From assembly GCA_042862465.1 (NCBI GenBank), contig JASTVH010000005.1:124001-188000 (forward strand): 64,000 nucleotides of DNA, in the 5' to 3' direction. Below, piece after piece: positions 52,562 to 61,258 of this stretch. The position numbers were made by a program, and so were the translations under genes. The notes beneath the pieces were generated by a model that was given only the letters and a program-made list of their open reading frames with translations, ran no database searches and was not told the DNA's origin. Source of the DNA: JASTVH01 sp042862465. Its GTDB lineage: Bacteria; Pseudomonadota; Gammaproteobacteria; Pseudomonadales; Oleiphilaceae. Each line of letters starts with the position of its first letter. Position 1 is the stretch's first letter.

Positions 52562-55162
52562 TCAGGCTTCGGCGACTTTCGCCTCCTTGGCCTTCTCCTG
52601 ATACGTATCGATCTGGTCGAAGTTCATGTAGCGATAGATCTCTCCGGACATGGAGTTGAGATCCGCCGCATATTCCATGTACTCCTCGGCGCTCGGCAGT
52701 TTACCCAGCACCGCGCCGACAGCAGCCAGCTCGGCAGAGGTCAGGTAGACATTGGCGCCATCACCCAGACGGTTGGGGAAGTTACGGGTGGAGGTGGAGA
52801 GCACGGTGCTCTTCGCCGCCACACGCGCCTGGTTACCCATACACAGGGAGCAGCCCGGAATCTCGGTACGCACACCGGCACGGCCGTAGGTGTTGTAGTA
52901 ACCTTCTTCCATCAGCTGCGCCTGGTCCATCTTGGTGGGCGGAGACATCCACAGACGGGTCTTCAGCGGCTCTTTGTTCTTCTCGAGCAGCTTGCCGGCC
53001 GCGCGGAAGTGACCGATGTTGGTCATGCAGGAACCGATGAAGACTTCGTCCACCTTGTCGCCCGCCACGTCGGACAGGGTCTTGGCGTCGTCAGGATCGT
53101 TCGGGCAGCAAACGATCGGCTCTTTGATGTCGGCCAGGTTGATCTCGATGACGTGAGCGTACTCTGCGTCCTTGTCGGCGCGCATGAGGCTCGGGTTTTC
53201 CAGCCACTCTTCCATCTTCTGGGCACGACGCTCCAGGGTACGCGGATCGCCATAACCTTCGGCAATCATCCAGCGCAGCATAACGATGTTGGAGCGCAGG
53301 TATTCGGCCACGGAGTCTTCCGACAGGTTGATGGTACAACCAGCAGCGGAACGCTCGGCAGAGGCGTCGGACAGTTCGAACGCCTGCTCAACAGTCAGGT
53401 GCTCCAGACCTTCGATTTCCAGGATGCGACCGGAGAATTCGTTGATCTTGCCTTTCTTCTCAACGGTCAGCAGACCCTGCTTAATGCCGTAGTACGGAAT
53501 GGCGTGGACCAGGTCACGCAGGGTAATACCCGGCTGCATCTCGCCCTTGAAGCGAACCAGAACCGATTCCGGCATATCCAGCGGCATAACGCCGGTGGCT
53601 GCGGCAAAGGCGACCAGACCGGAACCGGCCGGGAAGGAGATGCCCATCGGGAAACGGGTGTGGGAATCACCACCGGTACCCACGGTGTCCGGCAGCAGCA
53701 TGCGGTTCAGCCAGCTGTGGATGATGCCGTCACCCGGACGCAGGGCGACACCGCCACGGGTCTGGATGAAGTCCGGCATGGTGTGCTGCATTTCCACGTC
53801 AACCGGCTTCGGATAGGCCGCGGTGTGACAGAAAGACTGCATGACCAGGTCAGACTGGAAGCCCAGGCAGGCCAGGTCTTTCAGCTCGTCACGGGTCATC
53901 GGACCGGTGGTGTCCTGGGACCCCACGGTGGTCATGTGCGGCTCACAGTAGGTGTTCGGACGAACGCCTTTGCCTTCCGGCAGGCCACAGGCCTTGCCAA
54001 CCATCTTCTGGGCCAGGGTGAAGCCCTTGGTGCCGGCTTCCGGATCCTTCGGCAGGCGGAAGATGTCAGTGGCACCCAGACCCAGTGCTTCGCGGGCCTT
54101 GTTGGTCAGGCCACGACCGATGATCAGCGGAATACGGCCACCAGCCTGAACTTCGTCCAGGATCACGTCGGACTTGAACTTGAACTCGGAGATGGTCTCT
54201 CCGGCTTCGTTCAGGATCTTGCCTTCGTACGGGCGAATCTCGATGACATCGCCCATGTTCATCTTGTCGACCGGTGCTTCGAATACCAGGGCGCCGGCAT
54301 CTTCCATGGTGTTGAAGAAGATCGGAGCGACCTTGTTACCGATACAGACACCGCCGGCACGCTTGTTGGGAACGCCCGGGATGTCTTCACCGAAGAACCA
54401 GAGTACGGAGTTGGTCGCGGACTTACGTGAGGAACCGGTACCCACGACGTCGCCGACGAAAGCGACCGGCAGACCCTTGGACTTGATCTCGTCGATTTGC
54501 TGCATCGGACCGATCACGCCGGGCTCGTCCGGCTTCAGGCCGTCACGCTCCATCTTGTAGGCAGCGCGGGCATGCAGGGGGATGTCCGGGCGGGACCAGG
54601 CATCCGGCGCCGGGGACAGGTCGTCGGTGTTGGTCTCGCCAGTCACCTTGAAGACGATCATCTTGTAGCTTTCCGGGACTTTCTTCTTGCCGGTGAACCA
54701 CTCGGCATTGGCCCAGGATTCAACGACAGATTTGGCCACGGCGTTGCCGGCGTCCATCTTTTCCTTCACGTCGTTGAAGGCGTCGAACATCAGCAGGGTC
54801 TTTTTCAGCTTCTCGCCCGCCAGTTCGGCCAGATCGGCATCGTCCAGCAGTTCGACCAGCGTCGCGATGTTGTAGCCACCCTGCATCATGCCGAGCAGTT
54901 CAACGGCCTTGCGCTTGTCCACCAGCGGAGAGGTGGCTTCGTCCTTGACGATAGCGGTCAGGAAGGCCGCCTTGACGTAGGCTGCTTCGTCAACACCTGG
55001 CGGAATACGGTTCTCCAGCAGGTAGGTCAGTTCTTCCTCTTCACCCTTGGGCGGGTTCTTGAGCAGTTCGACCAGTTCGGCGGTTTGTTCTGCGTTCAGG
55101 GGCTTGGGAGGAATGCCCTGCGCCGCACGCTCTTCCACGTGTTTGCGATATGCTTCTAGCAC
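52562..55162 (-). CDS. acnB: Aconitate hydratase B (GTG start)
   Basis: 866 aa. The start LEAYRKHVEERAAQGIPPKP with GTG 55162 and GAGGG upstream matches E. coli AcnB (MLEEYRKHVAERAAEG). HEAT-like domain, then swivel and three catalytic domains; the [4Fe-4S] ligands are in SCMTNIGHFRAAGKLL and GCSLCMGNQARVA. AcnB is the main TCA aconitase and also binds mRNA as apoprotein. It ends with a perfect terminator and is divergent from miaE across 361 bp. Confidence 0.97.
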   Translation of the reverse strand: MLEAYRKHVEERAAQGIPPKPLNAEQTAELVELLKNPPKGEEEELTYLLENRIPPGVDEAAYVKAAFLTAIVKDEATSPLVDKRKAVELLGMMQGGYNIATLVELLDDADLAELAGEKLKKTLLMFDAFNDVKEKMDAGNAVAKSVVESWANAEWFTGKKKVPESYKMIVFKVTGETNTDDLSPAPDAWSRPDIPLHARAAYKMERDGLKPDEPGVIGPMQQIDEIKSKGLPVAFVGDVVGTGSSRKSATNSVLWFFGEDIPGVPNKRAGGVCIGNKVAPIFFNTMEDAGALVFEAPVDKMNMGDVIEIRPYEGKILNEAGETISEFKFKSDVILDEVQAGGRIPLIIGRGLTNKAREALGLGATDIFRLPKDPEAGTKGFTLAQKMVGKACGLPEGKGVRPNTYCEPHMTTVGSQDTTGPMTRDELKDLACLGFQSDLVMQSFCHTAAYPKPVDVEMQHTMPDFIQTRGGVALRPGDGIIHSWLNRMLLPDTVGTGGDSHTRFPMGISFPAGSGLVAFAAATGVMPLDMPESVLVRFKGEMQPGITLRDLVHAIPYYGIKQGLLTVEKKGKINEFSGRILEIEGLEHLTVEQAFELSDASAERSAAGCTINLSEDSVAEYLRSNIVMLRWMIAEGYGDPRTLERRAQKMEEWLENPSLMRADKDAEYAHVIEINLADIKEPIVCCPNDPDDAKTLSDVAGDKVDEVFIGSCMTNIGHFRAAGKLLEKNKEPLKTRLWMSPPTKMDQAQLMEEGYYNTYGRAGVRTEIPGCSLCMGNQARVAAKSTVLSTSTRNFPNRLGDGANVYLTSAELAAVGAVLGKLPSAEEYMEYAADLNSMSGEIYRYMNFDQIDTYQEKAKEAKVAEA

Positions 55163-55523
55163 AATAAGACCCTCATCAGTTTGTGTTCGCGCTCTCCCGA
55201 CCGAGCGGGATAGGCATTGGTCTTGCCGGACCCTCCGGGAACGCGGAACAGACAGGTTGGTGTTCTGGCTTCCCGGCGTTGGGAGAGTGGCTTTAGGGAA
55301 ACACTGAATAAAGGCCTTGGTGGGCATAAAAGGGCGAGAGAGACCGCTGGAGTAGCAATAGGCGGTTATTCAGTGTTCCCCGCAAGCCCAAATTTGAGCC
55401 GCAGTATTTTATGCGAAAACGCGGTAAAAGTTAAGGAACCCGTAATCCGGACCTGATGCTCGCCTGTCGCCAACCTTGATTTGCGTTAGAATGGGCGGCT
55501 TTTAACGCCGTACCGGAACGACT
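55163..55523. other. Intergenic region between acnB and miaE, 361 bp
   Basis: Divergent control region. It holds the acnB SD, a pair of 16-bp inverted repeats (see 55296-55381), a run of AT-rich DNA (55390-55440) and a TAGAAT (55487-55492) that might be the -10 for miaE (no good -35). No small gene recognised. Confidence 0.5.
55296..55381. mobile_element. MITE-like pair of inverted repeats upstream of acnB
   Basis: GGGAAACACTGAATAA (55296-55311) and TTATTCAGTGTTCCCC (55366-55381) are inverted 16-mers with one mismatch, enclosing 54 bp of noncoding DNA. The CACTGAATAA ends resemble terminal repeats of IS5-like elements, so this may be a small non-autonomous element. I see no clear target duplication and no transposase. 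It could also be a leader hairpin of acnB. Confidence 0.45.
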
Positions 55524-56138
55524 ATGCAAGACGCCCTCGAGAGCATCCATAATTTTCTGCCATGCCCCACACCGGACCAATGGATCGAGAATGCCCTGGC
55601 GCATCAGGACCTGCTGCTGATCGACCATGCCCATTGCGAGAAGAAGGCGGCGTCCACGGCGTTGAGCCTGATGTACCGTTACGTGGATCGCACCAGACTG
55701 CTGGAGAAAATGTCCCGCCTGGCCCGGGAAGAACTGCGCCACTTCGAGCAGGTGCTGGCCATCATGAAAAAACGGGGTATCGCTTACGATCACCTCACGT
55801 CGTCACGCTATGCCTCTGGTATGCGGGAAGGGGTGCGCAGCGAGGAGCCGGGCAAGCTGGTGGATGTGCTGATCGTTGGGGCTTTTATCGAGGCTCGCTC
55901 CTGTGAGCGTTTCGCCAAGCTGGCGCCGTATCTGGATGCGGAACTGGAGAAGTTTTACAACAGCCTGCTGAAGTCCGAGGCGCGGCACTACGAGGACTAC
56001 CTCAAGCTGGCGCGGGAAGCGGCGGATGAACCGATCGAAGATCGGATCGCCTGGTTTGCCGAACGAGAGCGAGCGTTGATTGAGTCGCCGGACCAGGAAT
56101 TTCGTTTCCATAGCGGACCTATTACTGCATCTGCTTGA
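55524..56138 (+). CDS. miaE: tRNA-(ms[2]io[6]A)-hydroxylase MiaE
   Basis: 204 aa. A ferritin-like diiron enzyme that hydroxylates ms2i6A37. The helices carry iron ligands: IDHAHCEKKAASTALSLMYR, EELRHFEQVL (ExxH), and SEARHYEDYLKLA (ExxH). Its length fits. It is monocistronic. A 408-bp noncoding region with two large repeats follows. Confidence 0.93.
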   Translation: MQDALESIHNFLPCPTPDQWIENALAHQDLLLIDHAHCEKKAASTALSLMYRYVDRTRLLEKMSRLAREELRHFEQVLAIMKKRGIAYDHLTSSRYASGMREGVRSEEPGKLVDVLIVGAFIEARSCERFAKLAPYLDAELEKFYNSLLKSEARHYEDYLKLAREAADEPIEDRIAWFAERERALIESPDQEFRFHSGPITASA

Positions 56139-56190
56139 AGCAGAGAGGTCCAGCCACATGGCACGTATTCAGACAAACGTTGAGCCGTCA

Positions 56191-56295
56191 GGGGCGGCAG
56201 GGTCGGTTTCTGTAGCAGCGACAGGACGTCGCGGTAGCGAAGCCAGGCCATGGATGGCCTGTCTGAGCGGCGAAAGAAACCGACCCTGCCGCTCC
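56191..56295 (+). repeat. Structured intergenic repeat, copy A
   Basis: 105 bp. Arms 56191-56211 and 56275-56295 are 21-bp inverted repeats with one mismatch. The 63-nt interior has two further stems: GCGAC/GTCGC (56218-56232) and CAGGCCAT/ATGGCCTG (56244-56261). The fold is a three-way junction. By hand alignment the interior is identical to reverse-complemented copy B at 54 of 64 positions. Confidence 0.85.
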
Positions 56296-56399
56296 GAGAG
56301 TTCTCGACTTCACTCGGAAATAAGGAATACCGCAGGTAGGAATGGCGCTGAGGAAACCATGTCCAGATTTTTGGGTCTGAGGTGTCTGCGAGAACTCTC

Positions 56400-56505
56400 G
56401 CAGGGCCAGGGGTTGTTTCTTCCGCCGCGCTGACAGGCCGTCCATGGCCTGGCAGCGCTACCGTGACGTCCCTGTCACTGCTCCAGAAACAACCCCTGGC
56501 CCTGC
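56400..56505 (-). repeat. Structured intergenic repeat, copy B (inverted)
   Basis: 106 bp. Perfect 21-bp arms (56400-56420 / 56485-56505). Interior stems GTGAC/GTCAC (56463-56478) and GCGCTG-CAGGCC / GGCCTG-CAGCGC (56427-56458). The outer arm sequence differs from copy A yet is still self-complementary. Confidence 0.85.
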
Positions 56506-56546
56506 TAACGGCGCCGTCGGGACTTTAGGGCAGGGGCCACGTGCTC

Positions 56547-57281
56547 TTAAGTCTCTGGAAACGACTCTTCAATCAATTCAATCACACCATCACTCTCGGC
56601 CCGGATGTACCACAGCGAACGGTCCCAATCCCCAAGCACATAACGCCGGGCAGGGCGGTTCTCCACTTCGAGCTCATGCACCGCCGGCCGATGGGTATGG
56701 CCGTGGATCAACGTATCGACACCAAACCGCGCCATCTCGTTCACCACGTCTTCCGGCGTGACATCCATGATCGATTCCTGCTTGCCCTGATTCTTGGCCA
56801 TGCTCATCTGACGTAGCTGGCGGGCTACCATCTGCCGTTCCGCAAGCGGGCGCTGCAGGAATTTTTCCTGCCACTCTTTATTGCGCATGCTCGCGCGGAA
56901 CTTCATGTAGTCCACGTCGCGGGTACAGAGGCTGTCGCCGTGCATCAGCAGCACATTGTGGCCATAGAGGTCGATCACGGAAGGATCTTCGAGTAGCTGA
57001 CCGCCCACGCGCTGGCAGAAGTCGTTGCCGATCAGGAAGTCGCGATTGCCATGCATGAGATAGAGGGCAGTGCCGCGTTCGGAAACGGCTTGCAGTGCCG
57101 CCGCAACCTCCTGTTGCAGGGGCGTGTGTTCGTCATCGCCAATCCAGGCTTCGAAAAAGTCACCCAGGATATAGAGCGCATCTGCGCGAGGCGTGTGCTG
57201 ATCCAGAAAGTGAAAGAACGCCCGGGTAATGTCCGGACGTTCCTCTTCCAGGTGGAGATCGGAAATAAATAGCGTGGTCAT
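56547..57281 (-). CDS. lpxH: UDP-2,3-diacylglucosamine diphosphatase LpxH
   Basis: 244 aa. Peripheral inner-membrane enzyme of lipid A synthesis releasing UMP. Calcineurin-like metal motifs are complete: FISDLHLEEERPDIT, ILGDFFEAWIGDDE, MHGNRDFLIG, LMHGDSLCTRD and IHGHTHRPAVHEL. Lies 8 bp after ppiB, so they form one operon as in E. coli and Pseudomonas. Confidence 0.96.
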   Translation of the reverse strand: MTTLFISDLHLEEERPDITRAFFHFLDQHTPRADALYILGDFFEAWIGDDEHTPLQQEVAAALQAVSERGTALYLMHGNRDFLIGNDFCQRVGGQLLEDPSVIDLYGHNVLLMHGDSLCTRDVDYMKFRASMRNKEWQEKFLQRPLAERQMVARQLRQMSMAKNQGKQESIMDVTPEDVVNEMARFGVDTLIHGHTHRPAVHELEVENRPARRYVLGDWDRSLWYIRAESDGVIELIEESFPET

Positions 57282-57289
57282 GGAGTGGT

Positions 57290-57787
57290 TCAGTCTTCCA
57301 GGACGGTGGCTTTCTCGATGATGACGTCGTCAGCCGGAACATCCTGATGACCGGCCCGGGTCGTGGTGTCCACGCCCTTGATCTTGTCCACGACGTCCAT
57401 GCCTTCGACCACTTCGCCAAAGACCGCGTAGCCCCAGCCTTCCGGGGTTTCGGACGTGTGGTCCAGGAAGCCGTTGTCCTTGACGTTGATGAAGAACTGG
57501 GCCGCTGCGGAGTGCGGGTTCATGGTGCGCGCCATGGCAACGGTGCCGCGCTTGTTACTTAACCCGTTGTTCGCCTCGTTGCGGATCGGTTCGCCCGGCT
57601 TGCGCGGTGTCATGCCCGGTTCGAAACCGCCGGCCTGGATCATGAAGTTGCCGATGACCCGGTGGAAAATCACGCCGTCATAAAAACCGTCGCGCACATA
57701 CTGCTCGAAGTTCTTGGCCGTTTCCGGGGCCTTGTCATGATTCAGTTCGATCTTGATGTCACCGAAATTGGTAGAAAGAAGGATCAT
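57290..57787 (-). CDS. ppiB: Cytosolic peptidyl-prolyl cis-trans isomerase B
   Basis: 165 aa. Cyclophilin: FHRVIGNFMIQAGGFE, the FINVKDNGFLDHT active-site region and VFGEVVEGMDVVDKI. Of two ATGs (57796, 57787) the second is chosen: AGGA lies 8 bp before it and MILLSTNFGDIKIEL aligns with the family. No signal peptide, so the cytosolic form. First gene of the ppiB-lpxH unit, divergent from glnS. Confidence 0.94.
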   Translation of the reverse strand: MILLSTNFGDIKIELNHDKAPETAKNFEQYVRDGFYDGVIFHRVIGNFMIQAGGFEPGMTPRKPGEPIRNEANNGLSNKRGTVAMARTMNPHSAAAQFFINVKDNGFLDHTSETPEGWGYAVFGEVVEGMDVVDKIKGVDTTTRAGHQDVPADDVIIEKATVLED

Positions 57788-57902
57788 GCCGCGCATCCTG
57801 TGTGTTCGTTGAAGGTCAAAAGGCTCACATTGCTACCACCGTGAGAGCCACGATGGGCGCATTGTATGATAAGCCGGGTTACAGTGCATGACCCTCGATG
57901 AT

Positions 57903-57908
57903 TATAAT
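57903..57908 (+). promoter_or_regulatory. Probable -10 element for glnS
   Basis: TATAAT lies 80 bp upstream of the glnS ATG, without an obvious -35. Confidence 0.4.
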
Positions 57909-57988
57909 AGGCGGCTTACGGTTATCCCGAGGCCATCTGCAAGCCGTTCTGATCGGGGTCGAACCTGCCAATTCAACGCAGAGAGCTT

Positions 57989-59674
57989 ATGAGCACAGAA
58001 GCGAAGAAACCAAGCAATTTCATCAAGCAGATTATCGAAAAGGACATCGCCGAGGGCACCCACGACGGTCAGGTGGTGACCCGTTTTCCGCCGGAGCCGA
58101 ACGGCTACCTGCATATCGGTCATGCCAAGTCCATTTGCCTGAATTTCGGGATGGCCGAGGAATTCGGTGGGCATTGCCATCTTCGCTTCGATGACACCAA
58201 TCCCGAAAAGGAAGAGCAGGAATACATCGACGCCATCAAGGCCGATGTGCAGTGGCTGGGTTATGAGTGGGCCGGCGACGTCCGCTATACGTCCGACTAT
58301 TTCGAGAAGCTGTACGAGTTCGCCGTTGAGCTGATCACCAAGGGGCTGGCCTATGTCTGCAGTCTTCCGGCGGATCAGGCGGCCGAGTACCGCGGCACCC
58401 TGACCGAGCCGGGCAAGCCCAGTCCCTACCGCGAGCGTACCGTGGAGGAAAACCTGGATCTCTTCCAGCGCATGCGCAACGGCGAGTTCGACGAAGGCGC
58501 CCATGTGCTGCGGGCCAAGATCGACATGGCCTCGCCGAACATGAACATGCGGGACCCGATCCTCTACCGGATTCGCTACAAGACGCACCACCAGACCGGT
58601 GACAAGTGGTGCATCTACCCCATGTACGACTTTTCGCACCCGCTGTCGGATGCGATCGAGGGGATAACGCATTCCCTCTGTACCCTGGAGTTCGAGGACC
58701 ATCGCCCGCTGTATGACTGGGCCGTCGACAATGTGACCGCGCCCTCGCGCCCCCGTCAGTACGAATTTGCCCGTCTCAATCTCAACTACACGGTGACCAG
58801 CAAACGCAAGCTGGCGCGCCTGGTACACGAAGGCTATGTGGAGGGTTGGGACGATCCGCGTATGCCGACCATTTCCGGTCTGCGTCGTCGTGGTTACACA
58901 CCAAAATCGATCCGTACCTTCTGCGACATGGTGGGCGTGAACAAGGTAGGCGGCACCGTGGACGTGGGCATGTTCGAACACGCCATCCGCGATGATCTGA
59001 ACGAGCGAGCGCCGCGGGCCATGTGCGTCATCCAGCCGGTGAAGGTGGTGCTCACCAATTACCCGGAGGGCCAGACCGAGACACTGAGTCTGCCGGTTCA
59101 CCCGCAGAACCCGGATCTGGGCACACGTTCCGTCACCTGGAGCCGTGAGCTGTATATCGATCGCAATGATTTCGTCGACGAGCCGCCACGCAAGTGGAAG
59201 CGCCTGGCGCCGGATCAGGCGGTGCGTCTGCGCGGCGGTTACGTGATGACCTGCAAGGACGTCATTCGCGATGAAGCCGGCGAAGTGGTGGAATTGCACT
59301 GCGAATACGACCCCAACACCCTGGGCGTCAATCCGGAAGGCTACAAGCCCAATGGTGTGATTCACTGGGTCTCCGCTGAAGACGCGGTGCCGGTGGAGCT
59401 GCGCCTGTATGACCGCCTGTTCAATCACGAAAACCCGGCGGGCGACAAGGAAGCCGATTTCATCGATCACCTCAACCCGGAATCCCTGGTCACAGTGATT
59501 GGCGGTGTGGCCGAGAGCAACCTGCGGGAGCCGCGTGACGATATCCCGTATCAGTTCGAGCGCGAGGGGTACTTCTTCTACGATCCCAAGGCCAGCGGCA
59601 AAGAGGCGCTGGTGTTCAACCGGACCGTGACCCTGCGTGACTCCTGGGCCAAGATCAGCAAGAAAAATTCCTGA
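57989..59674 (+). CDS. glnS: Glutamine--tRNA ligase
   Basis: 561 aa. HIGH motif in FPPEPNGYLHIGHAKS, the KMSKS-type motif as VTSKRKLARL, and a two-domain beta-barrel C-terminus. The start MSTEAKKPSNFIKQIIEKDI is typical. It charges tRNA-Gln. cysS follows 13 bp later, so they are one transcript. The 594-codon frame on the opposite strand is a shadow. Confidence 0.97.
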   Translation: MSTEAKKPSNFIKQIIEKDIAEGTHDGQVVTRFPPEPNGYLHIGHAKSICLNFGMAEEFGGHCHLRFDDTNPEKEEQEYIDAIKADVQWLGYEWAGDVRYTSDYFEKLYEFAVELITKGLAYVCSLPADQAAEYRGTLTEPGKPSPYRERTVEENLDLFQRMRNGEFDEGAHVLRAKIDMASPNMNMRDPILYRIRYKTHHQTGDKWCIYPMYDFSHPLSDAIEGITHSLCTLEFEDHRPLYDWAVDNVTAPSRPRQYEFARLNLNYTVTSKRKLARLVHEGYVEGWDDPRMPTISGLRRRGYTPKSIRTFCDMVGVNKVGGTVDVGMFEHAIRDDLNERAPRAMCVIQPVKVVLTNYPEGQTETLSLPVHPQNPDLGTRSVTWSRELYIDRNDFVDEPPRKWKRLAPDQAVRLRGGYVMTCKDVIRDEAGEVVELHCEYDPNTLGVNPEGYKPNGVIHWVSAEDAVPVELRLYDRLFNHENPAGDKEADFIDHLNPESLVTVIGGVAESNLREPRDDIPYQFEREGYFFYDPKASGKEALVFNRTVTLRDSWAKISKKNS

Positions 59675-59687
59675 CAGGCAGCGCATC

Positions 59688-61070
59688 GTGAAAGATATTC
59701 AGATTTACAACACGCTGACCCAGCAAAAGGCGCCCCTCGAAACCGTCGAGCCGGGCAAGGTCAAGATGTACGTTTGCGGCATGACCGTCTATGACTACTG
59801 CCATCTGGGCCATGCACGGGTGCTGGTGGCTTTTGACGTGATTGCCCGCTATCTGCGCCACGCCGGTTACGAGCTGACCTACGTGCGCAATATTACCGAT
59901 ATCGACGACAAGATCCTGGCGCGGGCCAATGAAAATGGCGAGCCCTTCGATGCGCTTACCAAACGCATGATCGAAGCCATGCACGAAGACGAGGCCCGGC
60001 TGGGCGTACAGCGCCCGGATCACGAGCCCTGTGCCACCGAGTTCATCCAGGAAATCATCGATATGATCCAGGTGCTGGTGGAAAAGGAGCATGCCTATCA
60101 GGCCAGCAACGGGGACGTCTACTTCGCCGTGGAAAGCTTCGACGGCTATGGCAAGCTCAGCAAGAAGAAGCTGGAGGATCTGCTGGCGGGTGCCCGGGTT
60201 GATGTCGAGGCGGCCAAGCGCAGTCCGGCCGATTTTGCCCTGTGGAAATCAGCCAAGCCAGGTGAAGTGAGCTGGTCGTCGCCCTGGGGTGACGGTCGGC
60301 CCGGTTGGCACATCGAGTGCTCGGCCATGTCCACCAAGTGCCTGGGGGAAACCTTCGACATTCATGGCGGCGGGCCGGATCTCATGTTCCCGCACCATGA
60401 AAACGAGATCGCCCAGTCGGAGGCGGCCACCGGCAAGCCCTTCGTCAAGCAGTGGATGCACGCCGGCGCGGTGCGGGTTAACAAAGAGAAGATGTCCAAG
60501 TCCCTGGGCAACTTCTTCACCATCCGGGAAGTTCTGGAAACCCATGACCCTGAGGTGGTCCGGCTGTTTCTGGTGTCCAGCCACTACCGCAGCCAGATCG
60601 ATTACTCCGAGGACAGTCTGGAGCAGGCCAAGGCCTCCCTGGACAAGTTCTACCACGCGCTGCGCGGCATTGAGCCGGTCGAAAACGGTTCGTCCCATTA
60701 CGACGACGAGTTCGAGGCCGCCATGGCGGATGACTTCAATACGGCGGAGGCGACCACGGTGCTGCATGCCGTGGCCAACGGCATCAACCGGGCCAAACGC
60801 TCGGGGGCGATGGAAGAGGCGAGGGCGCTTGCCGGCACATTGAAGCGTTTCGGTCGTGTGCTGGGTCTGTTTGAGCGAGACCCTGAAGCCTATTTCAAGG
60901 CCGAGCTGGATGACCTGAGTGAGGCGGACATCGAGTTGTTGATTCAGCAGCGGGCTGACGCCAAGAGAAACAAGGACTTTGCTGCGGCCGACCGCATTCG
61001 CGATGAGCTGCAGGAAAAGGGCATCGTCCTGGAGGATTCCCGCGAGGGCACCACCTGGCGCCGGGCCTGA
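59688..61070 (+). CDS. cysS: Cysteine--tRNA ligase (GTG start)
   Basis: 460 aa from GTG 59688, which gives KDIQIYNTLTQQKAPLE like other CysS; the frame continues upstream into glnS. HIGH motif in GMTVYDYCHLGHARVLVAFD, zinc ligands including Cys in VCGMTVYDYC and CSAMSTKCLG, and KMSKS as KEKMSKSLGNF. It charges tRNA-Cys. A 188-bp gap precedes glcB. Confidence 0.96.
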   Translation: MKDIQIYNTLTQQKAPLETVEPGKVKMYVCGMTVYDYCHLGHARVLVAFDVIARYLRHAGYELTYVRNITDIDDKILARANENGEPFDALTKRMIEAMHEDEARLGVQRPDHEPCATEFIQEIIDMIQVLVEKEHAYQASNGDVYFAVESFDGYGKLSKKKLEDLLAGARVDVEAAKRSPADFALWKSAKPGEVSWSSPWGDGRPGWHIECSAMSTKCLGETFDIHGGGPDLMFPHHENEIAQSEAATGKPFVKQWMHAGAVRVNKEKMSKSLGNFFTIREVLETHDPEVVRLFLVSSHYRSQIDYSEDSLEQAKASLDKFYHALRGIEPVENGSSHYDDEFEAAMADDFNTAEATTVLHAVANGINRAKRSGAMEEARALAGTLKRFGRVLGLFERDPEAYFKAELDDLSEADIELLIQQRADAKRNKDFAAADRIRDELQEKGIVLEDSREGTTWRRA

Positions 61071-61258
61071 TTAAGCTTGGGCGCTCAAGCTCCAACCAAG
61101 TCGTGTGCTTTTGTCCGACGCCGAAAGACGAGGCGCCTGCTGAAAGCTGCCGTGTTTTCACGTAGAATGTCGCCACTTTGACGCAAGAAGTCGCAGCTTT
61201 CAGCAATTTGCCGCCACTTCAACCGATTGAAATCGAAGGAAAATCGAGGCAATCAACG

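Larger units (their letters stand above)
56139..56546. other. Noncoding region between miaE and lpxH, 408 bp
   Basis: Between convergent genes. It contains repeat element A (56191-56295), repeat element B (56400-56505) in opposite orientation, and a ~80-bp spacer with no gene. The flanks of A and B carry CGAGAGTTCTCG and its reverse complement CGAGAACTCTCG. Confidence 0.85.

Noticed and set aside
53009..54430. A 473-codon plus-strand frame over acnB
   Set aside because: Antisense shadow of acnB; composition is mirrored from the real gene.
56080..56816. Small plus-strand frames through the repeat pair
   Set aside because: They run through inverted repeats and over lpxH antisense, with no SD or family match.
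57902..59686. A 594-codon minus-strand frame over glnS
   Set aside because: It lies exactly antisense to a highly conserved synthetase and its sequence is unlike any family; it arises from GC-rich codon bias.
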